The translations under genes and the position numbers were made by a program. A DNA stretch of 64,000 bases from the NCBI RefSeq assembly GCF_021165955.1, contig NZ_CP088952.1:5146001-5210000 (forward strand). Reading direction: 5' to 3'. Position 1 is the stretch's first letter; every line of letters begins with the position of its first letter. Source of the DNA: Massilia endophytica. Lineage in GTDB: Bacteria > Pseudomonadota > Gammaproteobacteria > Burkholderiales > Burkholderiaceae_D. Shown piece after piece: positions 32,697 to 40,372 of this stretch. The notes beneath the pieces are model-generated. The model was not told the DNA's origin, searched no databases, and was given only the letters and a program-made list of their open reading frames with translations.

Positions 32697-33707
32697 ATGA
32701 GCACACACAACAAGCCTTCCCGGATCCGCAATCTCGCCGCCGCCGCCCTGGCCGCAAGCCAACTCGCCATGGTGGACCTGGCCCAGGCGCAAACGCCGGC
32801 CCAGCCGCGCACCTTCACTGCGATCAGGCAGATCGACGCCGGCGACCTGAACGTCGGCTACGTGGATGAAGGCCCCGCCGGCGGACCGGTGGTGATCCTG
32901 CTGCACGGCTGGCCCTACGACATCCACAGCTACATCGATGTCGTGCCCCTGCTGACGAAGGCTGGCTACCGCGTGATCGTGCCGCACCTGCGCGGCTATG
33001 GCAGCACCCGCTTCCTGGACCGGAATGCCGTACGCAACGGCGAGCCCGCGGCGCTCGCGGCCGACCTGGTCGCGCTGATGGACGCGCTGAAGATCGACAA
33101 GGCCGTCCTGGCGGGCTACGACTGGGGCGCGCGCACGGCCGACATCGTTGCCGCCTTGTGGCCCGAGCGCGTAAAGGGCCTGGTCTCGGTAAGCGGCTAC
33201 CTGATCGGCAGCCAGGAGGCGGGCAAGCAGCCCTTGCCGCCGAGCGCCGAACTGCAATGGTGGTATCAGTTCTATTTCGCCACCGACCGCGGCCAGGCGG
33301 GCTATGAGAAGAACCGCCACGATTTCGCGAAGCTGATCTGGCAGACAGCCTCCCCGCAGTGGCGCTTCGATAACACCACCTTCGACCGCAGCGCCGCGGC
33401 GCTGGACAATCCCGACCACGTGGCCATCACGGTCCACAACTACCGCTGGCGCCTCGGCCTCGCGGCGGGAGAAGCGAAGTATGCTGGCCTGGAAGCCCGC
33501 CTCGCCCAGTTCCCGTCGATTTCCGTGCCCACGATCACGATGGAAGGCGACGCCAACGGCGCGCCGCACCCCGACCCGGCTGCCTATGCCAAGCGCTTCA
33601 CCGGCAAATACAAGCATGAACTCATCTCGGGCGGCATTGGCCACAACCTGCCGCAGGAAGCGCCGCGCGCCTTTGCCGACGCCGTGATCGAAGTCGACCA
33701 TCTCTGA
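32697..33707 (+). CDS. Exported alpha/beta hydrolase, epoxide-hydrolase/dehalogenase type
   Basis: A 336-residue protein with an N-terminal export signal (ending near AQA, residue 31). The oxyanion motif is HGWP, typical of epoxide hydrolases; the nucleophile elbow GYDWGA has Asp instead of Ser; the catalytic His is in GIGHNLPQE near the C-terminus. These mark the Asp-nucleophile branch (epoxide hydrolase or haloalkane dehalogenase). Transcribed away from the OhrR-like gene; likely controlled by it. The next hydrolase follows after 22 bases. Confidence 0.9.
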   Translation: MSTHNKPSRIRNLAAAALAASQLAMVDLAQAQTPAQPRTFTAIRQIDAGDLNVGYVDEGPAGGPVVILLHGWPYDIHSYIDVVPLLTKAGYRVIVPHLRGYGSTRFLDRNAVRNGEPAALAADLVALMDALKIDKAVLAGYDWGARTADIVAALWPERVKGLVSVSGYLIGSQEAGKQPLPPSAELQWWYQFYFATDRGQAGYEKNRHDFAKLIWQTASPQWRFDNTTFDRSAAALDNPDHVAITVHNYRWRLGLAAGEAKYAGLEARLAQFPSISVPTITMEGDANGAPHPDPAAYAKRFTGKYKHELISGGIGHNLPQEAPRAFADAVIEVDHL

Positions 33708-33729
33708 TACCGCCAAAAAGGAAATGACC

Positions 33730-34530
33730 ATGAAAAAAGTACTGCAAGCCACCGCCGCCAGCGCGGTCTTTGCCACCGCCTTCAACCCGGCGCATGCCGC
33801 GCCCATCACGGCGGTGCCGGGCACGCCCGCCAAACCGACCATCATTCTCGTGCACGGGGCGTTCGCCGATTCGAGCAGCTGGGACGGCGTGGCACGGAAG
33901 CTCGTGGCGAAGGGGTACCCCGTGCTGAGCGTCGCCAACCCCCTGCGTGGCGTGGATGCGGACGCCCGCTATGCCGCGAGCGCGATCCAGGCTGTGAAAG
34001 GCCCCGTCGTCCTGGTCGGCCACTCCTATGGCGGCATGGTCATCTCCAAGGCGGCGGAGGGCAATGCGAACGTGAAGTCGCTGGTGTATGTGGCGGCCTT
34101 CGCGCCGGAGCAGGGCGAGACTGTCGCAGGCCTGGCGAACCGCTTCCCCGGCAGCACGCTGGGCCAGGCCCTGGCCGATCCGGTGGCGCTGGATGGAGGC
34201 GAGGATCTCTACATCCGCCAGGACAAGTTCCACGAGCAGTTCGCCGCCGACGTTCCGGCAGCGCAGGCCGCCCTGATGGCTGCTAGCCAGCGCCCGATCG
34301 CCGTTGCCGCGCTCGAAGAGCAGACCACCGGCACGGCGTGGAAGCAGTTGCCGTCCTACTTCGTGTACGGCAGCGCGGACCGGAACATTCCCCTCGAAGC
34401 CTTGCGCTTCATGGCCAGGCGCGCGGCGGCAAAGGATGTGGTGGAAGTCAAAGGCGCATCCCACGTGGTCATGGTTTCCCACCCGGACGCGGTGACGAAG
34501 CTGATCGAAGAAGCAGCGGCAGTTCGGTAA
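33730..34530 (+). CDS. Exported alpha/beta hydrolase, Ser-nucleophile type
   Basis: A 266-residue protein with a signal peptide (MKKVLQATAASAVFATAF..., cleavage near AHA). VHGAFADSSSW is the oxyanion region, GHSYGGMV holds the nucleophilic Ser, and GASHVVMVSHPD the His. The pattern resembles the PHB-depolymerase-unrelated esterase group (MenH/HNL-like). The ATG at 33730 is preferred over 33724 because AAGGA is seven bases before it but only one before the other. Second gene of the unit led by 32697-33707. Confidence 0.9.
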   Translation: MKKVLQATAASAVFATAFNPAHAAPITAVPGTPAKPTIILVHGAFADSSSWDGVARKLVAKGYPVLSVANPLRGVDADARYAASAIQAVKGPVVLVGHSYGGMVISKAAEGNANVKSLVYVAAFAPEQGETVAGLANRFPGSTLGQALADPVALDGGEDLYIRQDKFHEQFAADVPAAQAALMAASQRPIAVAALEEQTTGTAWKQLPSYFVYGSADRNIPLEALRFMARRAAAKDVVEVKGASHVVMVSHPDAVTKLIEEAAAVR

Positions 34531-34548
34531 TCCGAAAGGACATGCTTC

Positions 34549-34646
34549 GGGTAAATTACCCAAAAAAATGCACGAAATAACGTGCATTTCCGGGCCCGCA
34601 GTAGTAGTCTTGTTCCGATTGCTGCTACCACTACAACTATTGCGGG
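34549..34646 (+). promoter_or_regulatory. Repeat-rich control region before the yefM/relE pair
   Basis: GGGTAAATTACCC (34549-34561) is an odd-centred palindrome. A 9-bp hairpin AAATGCACG/CGTGCATTT (34566-34589) has its T run on the minus strand. An imperfect inverted repeat, CCCGCAGTAGTAGT (34595-34608) with its complement at 34633-34646 (12 of 14 matches), flanks a promoter-like TTGTTC (34610-34615), 16 bases, TACAAC (34632-34637). The outer repeats are reasonable operators for an autoregulated toxin-antitoxin operon. Confidence 0.45.
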
Positions 34647-34653
34647 CTTAAGT

Positions 34654-34908
34654 ATGGCGATAACGAATTCGATCTACGCCAAGGCGACGGTAAGCATCAC
34701 CGAGCTGCGGCGCAATCCCGGCCAAGTGATTGAGGAGGCAGGCGACGCAGCTGTTGCGATACTTAACCACAACCGCCCAGCGGCCTATCTCGTTCCCGCC
34801 AGCGTGTACGAGCAACTGCTGGATCTGCTGGAAGACGCCGAGCTCGCTGAGCTGGCGCGCTCCCGCCGCAGCGAGGCAACGATCAAGGTCGCGCTGGATG
34901 AGCTATGA
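34654..34908 (+). CDS. YefM/Phd-family antitoxin
   Basis: An 84-residue DNA-binding antitoxin: MAITNSIYAKATVSITELRRNPGQVIEEAGDAAVAILNHNRPAAYLVP is the Phd/YefM fold, followed by a helical, charged toxin-binding tail. The ATG at 34654 is chosen for family length, although the frame is open upstream. It overlaps the toxin gene by 11 bases, the usual coupling of type II systems. Probably autoregulates through the repeats just upstream. Confidence 0.9.
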   Translation: MAITNSIYAKATVSITELRRNPGQVIEEAGDAAVAILNHNRPAAYLVPASVYEQLLDLLEDAELAELARSRRSEATIKVALDEL

Positions 34909-35209
34909 ACTGGAGTTCACCAAAAGCGCGCTCAAGGAATGGCGTGATCTGGATCCGGGCATAAGAGAGCAATTCAAAAAGCAGCTTCACAAGCGGCTCG
35001 AGAATCCCCACGTTCCCTCCGCCCGCCTTCATGGCTCCGGGATGGGAGATCTCTACAAGGTAAAGCTCAGGGATGCAGGCTACCGGCTGGTCTATGAGGT
35101 GCTGGACCAGCGTATCGTGGTGCTGGTCCTGGCCGTGGCCAAGCGCGACAAGGGGCTGGCCTACCATCTGGCAGAGCGGCGAAAGCGCGCAATCTTGCCA
35201 GAAAGGTAA
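34898..35209 (+). CDS. RelE-family toxin
   Basis: A 103-residue mRNA interferase-like toxin: ELEFTKSALKEWRDLDPGIREQFKKQL, then GDLYKVKLRDAGYRLVYEVLDQRIVVLVLAVAKRDK, matching the RelE beta-sheet with basic residues (Lys/Arg) in the cleft. RelE cleaves mRNA in the ribosomal A site. Intact and full length, unlike the ParE remnant at 5168. It lies 174 bases before rplC, so the system sits directly against the restarted S10 operon. Confidence 0.9.
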   Translation: MSYELEFTKSALKEWRDLDPGIREQFKKQLHKRLENPHVPSARLHGSGMGDLYKVKLRDAGYRLVYEVLDQRIVVLVLAVAKRDKGLAYHLAERRKRAILPER

Positions 35210-35258
35210 TTCGCGGCAAATGGCGCGGCGCCAAGCCGACATACCTCGTACATACTTG

Positions 35259-35287
35259 TTGCGTCAAGAGTCTTTTCAGGCTAAACT
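35259..35287 (+). promoter_or_regulatory. Candidate promoter for the rplC-led part of the S10 operon
   Basis: TTGCGT at 35259-35264, 17-base spacer, TAAACT at 35282-35287. Transcription would start near 35294, leaving about a 90-base leader before rplC. A promoter is required here because rpsJ and its terminator are 24.7 kb away and the intervening genes have their own units. Confidence 0.6.
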
Positions 35288-35383
35288 AGCCGGCTTCGGT
35301 ATGGATTCGTCTTTTTATTGGTCCGTACTTCTTTTTGTAGTTAAACAAAGCCCCGCCCAATCGTAGGTGGGAATGGAGAAAAA

Positions 35384-36040
35384 ATGAGCCTTGGCCTCCT
35401 CGGTCGCAAGGTTGGCATGATGCGCATCTTCACGGATGACGGGGATTCGATCCCTGTGACCGTGCTGGACGTATCGAACAACCGTGTTGCGCAAATCAAA
35501 ACTCCTGAAACGGATGGTTATTCCGCTGTTCAGGTCGCATTCGGTCAGCGTCGCGCTTCCCGCGTGAACAAAGCCGCTGCGGGTCACTACGCTAAAGCTG
35601 GTGTGGAAGCCGGTACTCTGCTGAAAGAGTTCCGTGTCGACGCCGCTAAAGCCGCCGAACTGAAAGCTGGCGCCGTTGTCGCCGCCTCCCTGTTCGAAGT
35701 TGGTCAGAAAGTCGACGTGCAGGGCGTTTCGATCGGTAAGGGCTATGCCGGTACCATCAAGCGCTACAACTTCTCGTCCGGCCGTGCCACCCACGGTAAC
35801 TCCCGTTCGCACAACGTACCAGGCTCCATCGGTATGGCGCAGGATCCGGGCCGCGTCTTCCCAGGCAAGCGCATGACCGGTCACATGGGCGACGTCACCG
35901 TCACCACCCAGAATCTGGAAATCGCCCGCATCGACGCTGAACGCCAGCTGCTGCTGGTGAAAGGTGCAGTACCAGGCGCGAAAAACGGCCAGGTGGTTGT
36001 ATCCCCAGCCGTTAAAGTCAAAGCAAAGAAGGGAGCTTAA
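35384..36040 (+). CDS. rplC: 50S ribosomal protein L3
   Basis: Primary 23S rRNA-binding protein near the peptidyl-transferase centre. 218 residues; MSLGLLGRKVGMMRIFTDDG start and the long loop SHGNSRSHN/GSIGMAQDPGRVFPGKRM intact (GSIG loop contacts the catalytic centre; methylated Gln of this loop is present). Ribosome site GGAG nine bases before the ATG. First gene of the displaced S10 block instead of second. Confidence 0.99.
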   Translation: MSLGLLGRKVGMMRIFTDDGDSIPVTVLDVSNNRVAQIKTPETDGYSAVQVAFGQRRASRVNKAAAGHYAKAGVEAGTLLKEFRVDAAKAAELKAGAVVAASLFEVGQKVDVQGVSIGKGYAGTIKRYNFSSGRATHGNSRSHNVPGSIGMAQDPGRVFPGKRMTGHMGDVTVTTQNLEIARIDAERQLLLVKGAVPGAKNGQVVVSPAVKVKAKKGA

Positions 36041-36043
36041 TCG

Positions 36044-36664
36044 ATGGAACTCAAGCTCTTGAACGCGCAAGGTCAAGCCGCGTCGAACGTGGCAGCCGCT
36101 GACACCGTCTTCGGCCGCGACTACAACGAAGCGCTGATCCACCAAGTCGTGGTCGCCTATGCAGCGAACGCCCGCAGCGGCAACCGCAAGCAGAAGGACC
36201 GCGAAGAAGTCCACCACACGACCAAGAAGCCATGGCGCCAGAAAGGCACCGGCCGCGCCCGTGCTGGTATGTCGTCCTCGCCACTGTGGCGCGGCGGCGG
36301 CCGCATCTTCCCGAACTCGCCTGACGAGAACTTCACCCACAAAGTGAACAAGAAGATGTACCGCGCCGGCCTGTGCTCGATCCTGTCCCAGCTGGCTCGC
36401 GAAGAGCGCCTGGTCGTGATCGAAGATCTGGCCCTGGAAGCCCCGAAAACCAAGCTGCTGTCGCAAAAGCTGACCGGCATGGGTCTGGATTCCGTGCTGA
36501 TCATCACCGACACCATTCAAGAAAACCTGGAGCTGGCTTCCCGCAACCTGCCGAACGTGCTGGTTGTCGAGCCGCGCCACGCAGATCCAATGTCGCTGGT
36601 CTTCTACAAGAAGATCCTGGTCACCAAGGCGGCACTGGCACAGATCGAGGAGTTGCTGGCATGA
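36044..36664 (+). CDS. rplD: 50S ribosomal protein L4
   Basis: Assembly protein lining the peptide exit tunnel; in enterobacteria it also represses the S10 operon. 206 residues, with the tunnel loop KPWRQKGTGRARAGMSSSPLWRGGG. Because L4 acts through the S10 leader upstream of rpsJ, its autocontrol of this separated block cannot work in the usual way unless a new target exists in the 35294-35383 leader. Overlaps rplW by four bases. Confidence 0.99.
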   Translation: MELKLLNAQGQAASNVAAADTVFGRDYNEALIHQVVVAYAANARSGNRKQKDREEVHHTTKKPWRQKGTGRARAGMSSSPLWRGGGRIFPNSPDENFTHKVNKKMYRAGLCSILSQLAREERLVVIEDLALEAPKTKLLSQKLTGMGLDSVLIITDTIQENLELASRNLPNVLVVEPRHADPMSLVFYKKILVTKAALAQIEELLA

Positions 36665-36975
36665 GCGCCGTCAAAATTAGCGAAGAGCGCCTGATGAAGG
36701 TGCTGCTGGCGCCGGTCATTTCCGAAAAGGCCACCATGGTCGCGGAAAAGAACGAACAGATCGTGTTCCGTGTTGCACAGGACGCGACCAAGCCAGAAAT
36801 CAAGGCCGCCGTTGAACTGCTGTTCAAAGTGGAAGTGGAATCGGTGCAGACCGTGAACCGCGAAGGTAAGGTCAAGCGTTCCGGCCGTTTCATCGGTCGC
36901 CGCAACCACACCAAGCGCGCTTTCGTGTGCCTGAAGCCCGGCCAGGAAATCAATTTCTCCGAGGAGGCTAAATAA
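36661..36975 (+). CDS. rplW: 50S ribosomal protein L23
   Basis: Exit-tunnel rim protein and docking site for trigger factor and SRP. 104 residues: RLMKVLLAPVISEKATMVAEKNEQIVFRV, conserved loop KVKRSGRFIGRR. Its ATGA start overlaps the rplD stop and its TAATG stop overlaps rplB, so the three are translationally coupled. Confidence 0.99.
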   Translation: MSAVKISEERLMKVLLAPVISEKATMVAEKNEQIVFRVAQDATKPEIKAAVELLFKVEVESVQTVNREGKVKRSGRFIGRRNHTKRAFVCLKPGQEINFSEEAK

Positions 36976-37802
36976 TGGCACTCGTTAAGATGAAGCCAAC
37001 CTCGCCAGGCCGCCGCGGCATGGTGAAGGTGGTGAACGCCGACCTGTACAAGGGCCGCCCGTTCGCCGCTCTGGTTGAGAAAAAGTCGAAGACCGCCGGC
37101 CGTAACAACAACGGCCACATCACCACCCGCCACATCGGCGGTGGCCACAAGCATCACTACCGCCTGGTCGACTTCAAGCGCAACAAGGACGGCATCCCCG
37201 CGAAAGTGGAACGCATCGAATACGATCCGAACCGCACCGCGCACATCGCCCTGCTGTGCTACGCCGACGGCGAGCGCGCCTACATCATCGCCTCCAAGGG
37301 CATGGCCGTGGGCGACACCGTGCAGAACGGTTCGGAAGCGCCGATCAAGGCCGGCAACTGCCTGCCCATCCGCAACATCCCGGTCGGCACCACGATGCAC
37401 TGCGTCGAAATGCTGCCAGGCAAGGGCGCCCAGATGGCCCGCACCGCCGGCGCCGGCGTCGTGCTGATGGCCCGCGAAGGCACCTACGCCCAGGTGCGCC
37501 TGCGCTCCGGCGAAGTGCGCCGCGTGCACATCGAGTGCCGCGCTACCGTGGGTGAAGTCGGCAACGGCGAGCACAACCTGCGCAAGATCGGCAAGGCCGG
37601 CGCCATGCGCTGGCGCGGTGTCCGCCCGACCGTCCGCGGTGTGGTGATGAACCCGATCGACCACCCGCACGGTGGTGGTGAGGGCCGTACCGCCGCTGGT
37701 CGTCATCCAGTGTCGCCATGGGGCCAGCAGACCAAGGGCAAGAAGACTCGCAGCAACAAGCGCACTTCTTCGATGATCGTCTCGCGCCGCGGCAAGAAAT
37801 AA
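36975..37802 (+). CDS. rplB: 50S ribosomal protein L2
   Basis: Conserved large-subunit protein at the subunit interface, needed for subunit joining and peptidyl transfer. 275 residues; the KHHYRLVDFKR region and the C-terminal VRPTVRGVVMNPIDHPHGGGEGR segment with the conserved His are present. Confidence 0.99.
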   Translation: MALVKMKPTSPGRRGMVKVVNADLYKGRPFAALVEKKSKTAGRNNNGHITTRHIGGGHKHHYRLVDFKRNKDGIPAKVERIEYDPNRTAHIALLCYADGERAYIIASKGMAVGDTVQNGSEAPIKAGNCLPIRNIPVGTTMHCVEMLPGKGAQMARTAGAGVVLMAREGTYAQVRLRSGEVRRVHIECRATVGEVGNGEHNLRKIGKAGAMRWRGVRPTVRGVVMNPIDHPHGGGEGRTAAGRHPVSPWGQQTKGKKTRSNKRTSSMIVSRRGKK

Positions 37803-37811
37803 GGATAAATC

Positions 37812-38087
37812 ATGACTCGTTCATTGAAAAAAGGGCCGTTCTGCGACGCCCACCTGGTGAAGAAGGTCGAAGCCGCGCAAGCGTCGAAAGACAAGAAGCC
37901 AATCAAAACCTGGTCCCGTCGTTCGACGATCATGCCTGACTTCATCGGCCTGACCATCGCTGTGCACAATGGCAAAGTCCACGTGCCGGTGTATGTGTCC
38001 GAGAACATGGTTGGTCACAAGCTCGGCGAATTCGCGCTGACCCGCACCTTCAAGGGCCACGCTGCTGACAAAAAGGCGAAGAAATAA
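37812..38087 (+). CDS. rpsS: 30S ribosomal protein S19
   Basis: Head protein that contacts tRNA and S13. 91 residues starting MTRSLKKGPFCDAHL and containing WSRRSTIMPDFIGLTIAVHNG. Ends in TAATG, overlapping rplV by one base. Confidence 0.99.
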   Translation: MTRSLKKGPFCDAHLVKKVEAAQASKDKKPIKTWSRRSTIMPDFIGLTIAVHNGKVHVPVYVSENMVGHKLGEFALTRTFKGHAADKKAKK

Positions 38088-38416
38088 TGGAAACCAAAGC
38101 AATCCTCAAAGGCGTGCGCCTGTCGGATCAAAAAGGTCGCCTGATCGCTGACCTGATCCGTGGCAAGAAGGTTGACGCTGCACTGAACATCCTGCAGTTC
38201 AGCCCGAAAAAAGGCGCGTTCATCGTCAAGAAAGTGCTGGAGTCCGCTATTGCGAACGCCGAGCACAACGACGGTGCCGACATCGACGAGCTGTTCGTGA
38301 AAACGATCTACGTCGAAAAGGGCCCGATCCTGAAGCGCTTCACCGCGCGTGCAAAGGGCCGTGGCGACCGTATCTCTAAACAATCCTGTCACATTTATGT
38401 GACCGTGGGTAATTAA
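38087..38416 (+). CDS. rplV: 50S ribosomal protein L22
   Basis: Exit-tunnel protein with an extended beta-hairpin (KRFTARAKGRGDRISKQSCHI) reaching the tunnel constriction where macrolides bind. 109 residues, standard length; the hairpin has no visible deletion of the kind linked to erythromycin resistance. Confidence 0.99.
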   Translation: METKAILKGVRLSDQKGRLIADLIRGKKVDAALNILQFSPKKGAFIVKKVLESAIANAEHNDGADIDELFVKTIYVEKGPILKRFTARAKGRGDRISKQSCHIYVTVGN

Positions 38417-38425
38417 GGAGCCGCG

Positions 38426-39226
38426 ATGGGACAGAAAATTCATCCAACCGGCTTCCGCCTGGCAGTCACCCGTAACTGGGCTTCGCGCTGGTACGCGACC
38501 AACGGCAACTTCGCTTCCATGCTGAACGAAGACCTGAAGGCGCGCGCATACCTGAAGAAGAAGCTGAAGAACGCTTCCGTCGGCCGCATCGTCATCGAGC
38601 GTCCTGCGAAGAACGCCCGCTTCACCGTGTACAGCTCCCGTCCGGGCGTTGTGATCGGCAAGAAGGGCGAAGACATCGAAGTGCTGAAGTCCGACCTGAC
38701 CAAGATCATGGGCGTGCCGGTGCACGTCAATATCGAGGAAATCCGCAAGCCGGAAATCGACTCGCAGCTGATCGCCGATTCGATCTCGCAGCAGCTGGAA
38801 AAGCGCATCATGTTCCGCCGCGCCATGAAGCGCGCCATGCAGAACGCCATGCGCCTGGGCGCCCTGGGCATCAAGATCATGTCCTCCGGCCGCCTGAACG
38901 GCATCGAGATCGCCCGCACCGAATGGTACCGCGAAGGCCGCGTGCCTCTGCATACCCTGAAGGCGGACATCGACTACGGCACCTCCGAAGCGTCCACCAC
39001 CTACGGCATCATCGGTGTCAAGGTGTGGGTCTACAAGGGCGACCGCTCCGCCACCGGCGAAGCGCCCGTCATCGAGACCCCGGCCGACGAGAAGAAGCCG
39101 CGCGGTCCCCGTCGCGACGATGGCAAGCCAGCTGGCCGCCCACGTCCAGGTCCAGGCGCTAAACCAGGCGCACCAGCCGCCCGCCGCGCTGCCAAGCCGG
39201 CTGCAGCTGAGAAAGCAGGAGAATAA
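38426..39226 (+). CDS. rpsC: 30S ribosomal protein S3 with long Pro/Ala/Lys-rich tail
   Basis: mRNA-entry-tunnel protein with helicase activity together with S4 and S5. The 266-residue chain has the KH domain (RPGVVIGKKGEDIEVLK, the GKKG loop) and is about 33 residues longer than the E. coli protein, because of a basic tail rich in Pro, Ala, Gly and Lys/Arg. Such tails are common in betaproteobacteria. Ribosome site AAGGAG. Confidence 0.99.
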   Translation: MGQKIHPTGFRLAVTRNWASRWYATNGNFASMLNEDLKARAYLKKKLKNASVGRIVIERPAKNARFTVYSSRPGVVIGKKGEDIEVLKSDLTKIMGVPVHVNIEEIRKPEIDSQLIADSISQQLEKRIMFRRAMKRAMQNAMRLGALGIKIMSSGRLNGIEIARTEWYREGRVPLHTLKADIDYGTSEASTTYGIIGVKVWVYKGDRSATGEAPVIETPADEKKPRGPRRDDGKPAGRPRPGPGAKPGAPAARRAAKPAAAEKAGE

Positions 39227-39228
39227 TC

Positions 39229-39648
39229 ATGCTGCAACCAAGCCGCAGGAAATATCGTAAAGAGCAGAAAGGCCGCAACACCGGCATTTCGCACACCACC
39301 GGCACCTCGGTGTCGTTCGGCGAGTTCGGCCTGAAGGCCGTGGCACGCGGCCGCATCACCGCGCGCCAGATCGAGTCCGCACGCCGTGCGATGACCCGTC
39401 ACATCAAGCGTGGTGGCCGTATCTGGATCCGCGTCTTCCCGGACAAGCCGATCTCCAACAAGCCGGCCGAAGTCCGTATGGGTAACGGCAAGGGCAACCC
39501 GGAGTACTACGTGGCCGAAATCCGTCCAGGCAAGGTCCTGTACGAAATGGACGGCGTGGCCGAAGAACTGGCGCGCGAAGCGTTCCGCCTGGCTGCTGCC
39601 AAACTGCCGCTGGCTACCACCTTCGTGGTGCGCCAGGTCGGCCAATAA
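39229..39648 (+). CDS. rplP: 50S ribosomal protein L16
   Basis: A-site tRNA-contacting protein. 139 residues, MLQPSRRKYRKEQKGRNTG, with FGEFGLKAVARGRITARQIESARRAM and the conserved Arg of FRLAAAKLP. Starts two bases after the rpsC stop. Confidence 0.99.
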   Translation: MLQPSRRKYRKEQKGRNTGISHTTGTSVSFGEFGLKAVARGRITARQIESARRAMTRHIKRGGRIWIRVFPDKPISNKPAEVRMGNGKGNPEYYVAEIRPGKVLYEMDGVAEELAREAFRLAAAKLPLATTFVVRQVGQ

Positions 39649-39660
39649 TTGGAGTGAACT

Positions 39661-39852
39661 ATGAAAGCATCTGAACTCCGCGGCAAAGACCAGGCAGCTC
39701 TGCAGAAAGAGCTGAACGACCTGCTGAAGGCGCAGTTCGGCCTGCGTATGCAATCCGCGACGCAGCAGCTGGGCAACACCTCGCAGCTCAAGAAGGTACG
39801 CCGCGATATCGCACGCGTAAAAACGGTAATGAACACGAAGGAAGCAAAATGA
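39661..39852 (+). CDS. rpmC: 50S ribosomal protein L29
   Basis: Small two-helix protein at the exit-tunnel rim beside L23. 63 residues: MKASELRGKDQAALQKELNDL, with RRDIARVKTVMNTKE at the end. Overlaps rpsQ by four bases (ATGA). Confidence 0.99.
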   Translation: MKASELRGKDQAALQKELNDLLKAQFGLRMQSATQQLGNTSQLKKVRRDIARVKTVMNTKEAK

Positions 39853-40115
39853 CCGAGCAAGTAAAGCTGAAGCGTACGCTGATCGGTAAAGTTGTGTCCG
39901 ACAAGATGGACAAGACCGTTACCGTGCTGATCGAACGTCACGTGAAACACCCTCTGTACGGCAAGATCATCGTCCGTTCCGCCAAGTACCACGCGCACGA
40001 CGAGACCAACCAGGTCAAGGCCGGCGACACCGTGGAAATCGCGGAAGGCCGTCCGATCTCGAAGACGAAGGCGTGGACGGTGACCCGTGTAGTGCAAGCT
40101 GCACAAATCGTCTAA
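39849..40115 (+). CDS. rpsQ: 30S ribosomal protein S17
   Basis: OB-fold protein that binds 16S rRNA early in assembly. 88 residues with RTLIGKVVSDKMDKTVTVLIER and GDTVEIAEGRPISKTKAWTV. Last gene of the S10 group; a 257-base gap with hairpins and a candidate promoter follows. Confidence 0.99.
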   Translation: MTEQVKLKRTLIGKVVSDKMDKTVTVLIERHVKHPLYGKIIVRSAKYHAHDETNQVKAGDTVEIAEGRPISKTKAWTVTRVVQAAQIV

Positions 40116-40129
40116 GCAAGTTGACCCTG

Positions 40130-40149
40130 CCGGGGCCGCGCGGCCCCGG
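40130..40149. terminator. 20-bp GC palindrome after rpsQ
   Basis: CCGGGGCCGCGCGGCCCCGG is perfectly self-complementary, forming a stem of up to eight or nine pairs with a tight loop, 15 bases after the rpsQ stop. It is followed by GTGACAAC, no U run. It may be a pause or rho-assisted stop at the end of the S10 transcript. Confidence 0.5.
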
Positions 40150-40167
40150 TGACAACTTAATTAGTTC

Positions 40168-40204
40168 TTGCAGGCCCGCAGGTTTTATGTAATACTTGCG
40201 GGCT
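40168..40204 (+). promoter_or_regulatory. Candidate spc-operon promoter overlapping a hairpin
   Basis: TTGCAG (40168-40173), 17 bases, AATACT (40191-40196), with TG one base before the -10 hexamer (extended -10). The same DNA forms an inverted repeat, GCCCGCAGG near 40174 with CTTGCGGGC near 40204. The rest of the interval to 40372 shows no ORF and no other structure I can support; it would be a long leader for rplN. Confidence 0.4.
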
Positions 40205-40372
40205 TCGTTCATGTATCGCCGCTAAGTGTCATTCCACTGGCGCGGTTCGCGGTCAGTACTTGTATGAAGATCAAGCACCCAATCAGTGCGCATCGTGCGC
40301 TCTGGCGGGACCAAGACTGACCGATGTCCGCATTGTGTGGATTCTTCGGCTTAAGTTGGGAAAGAGAATACT

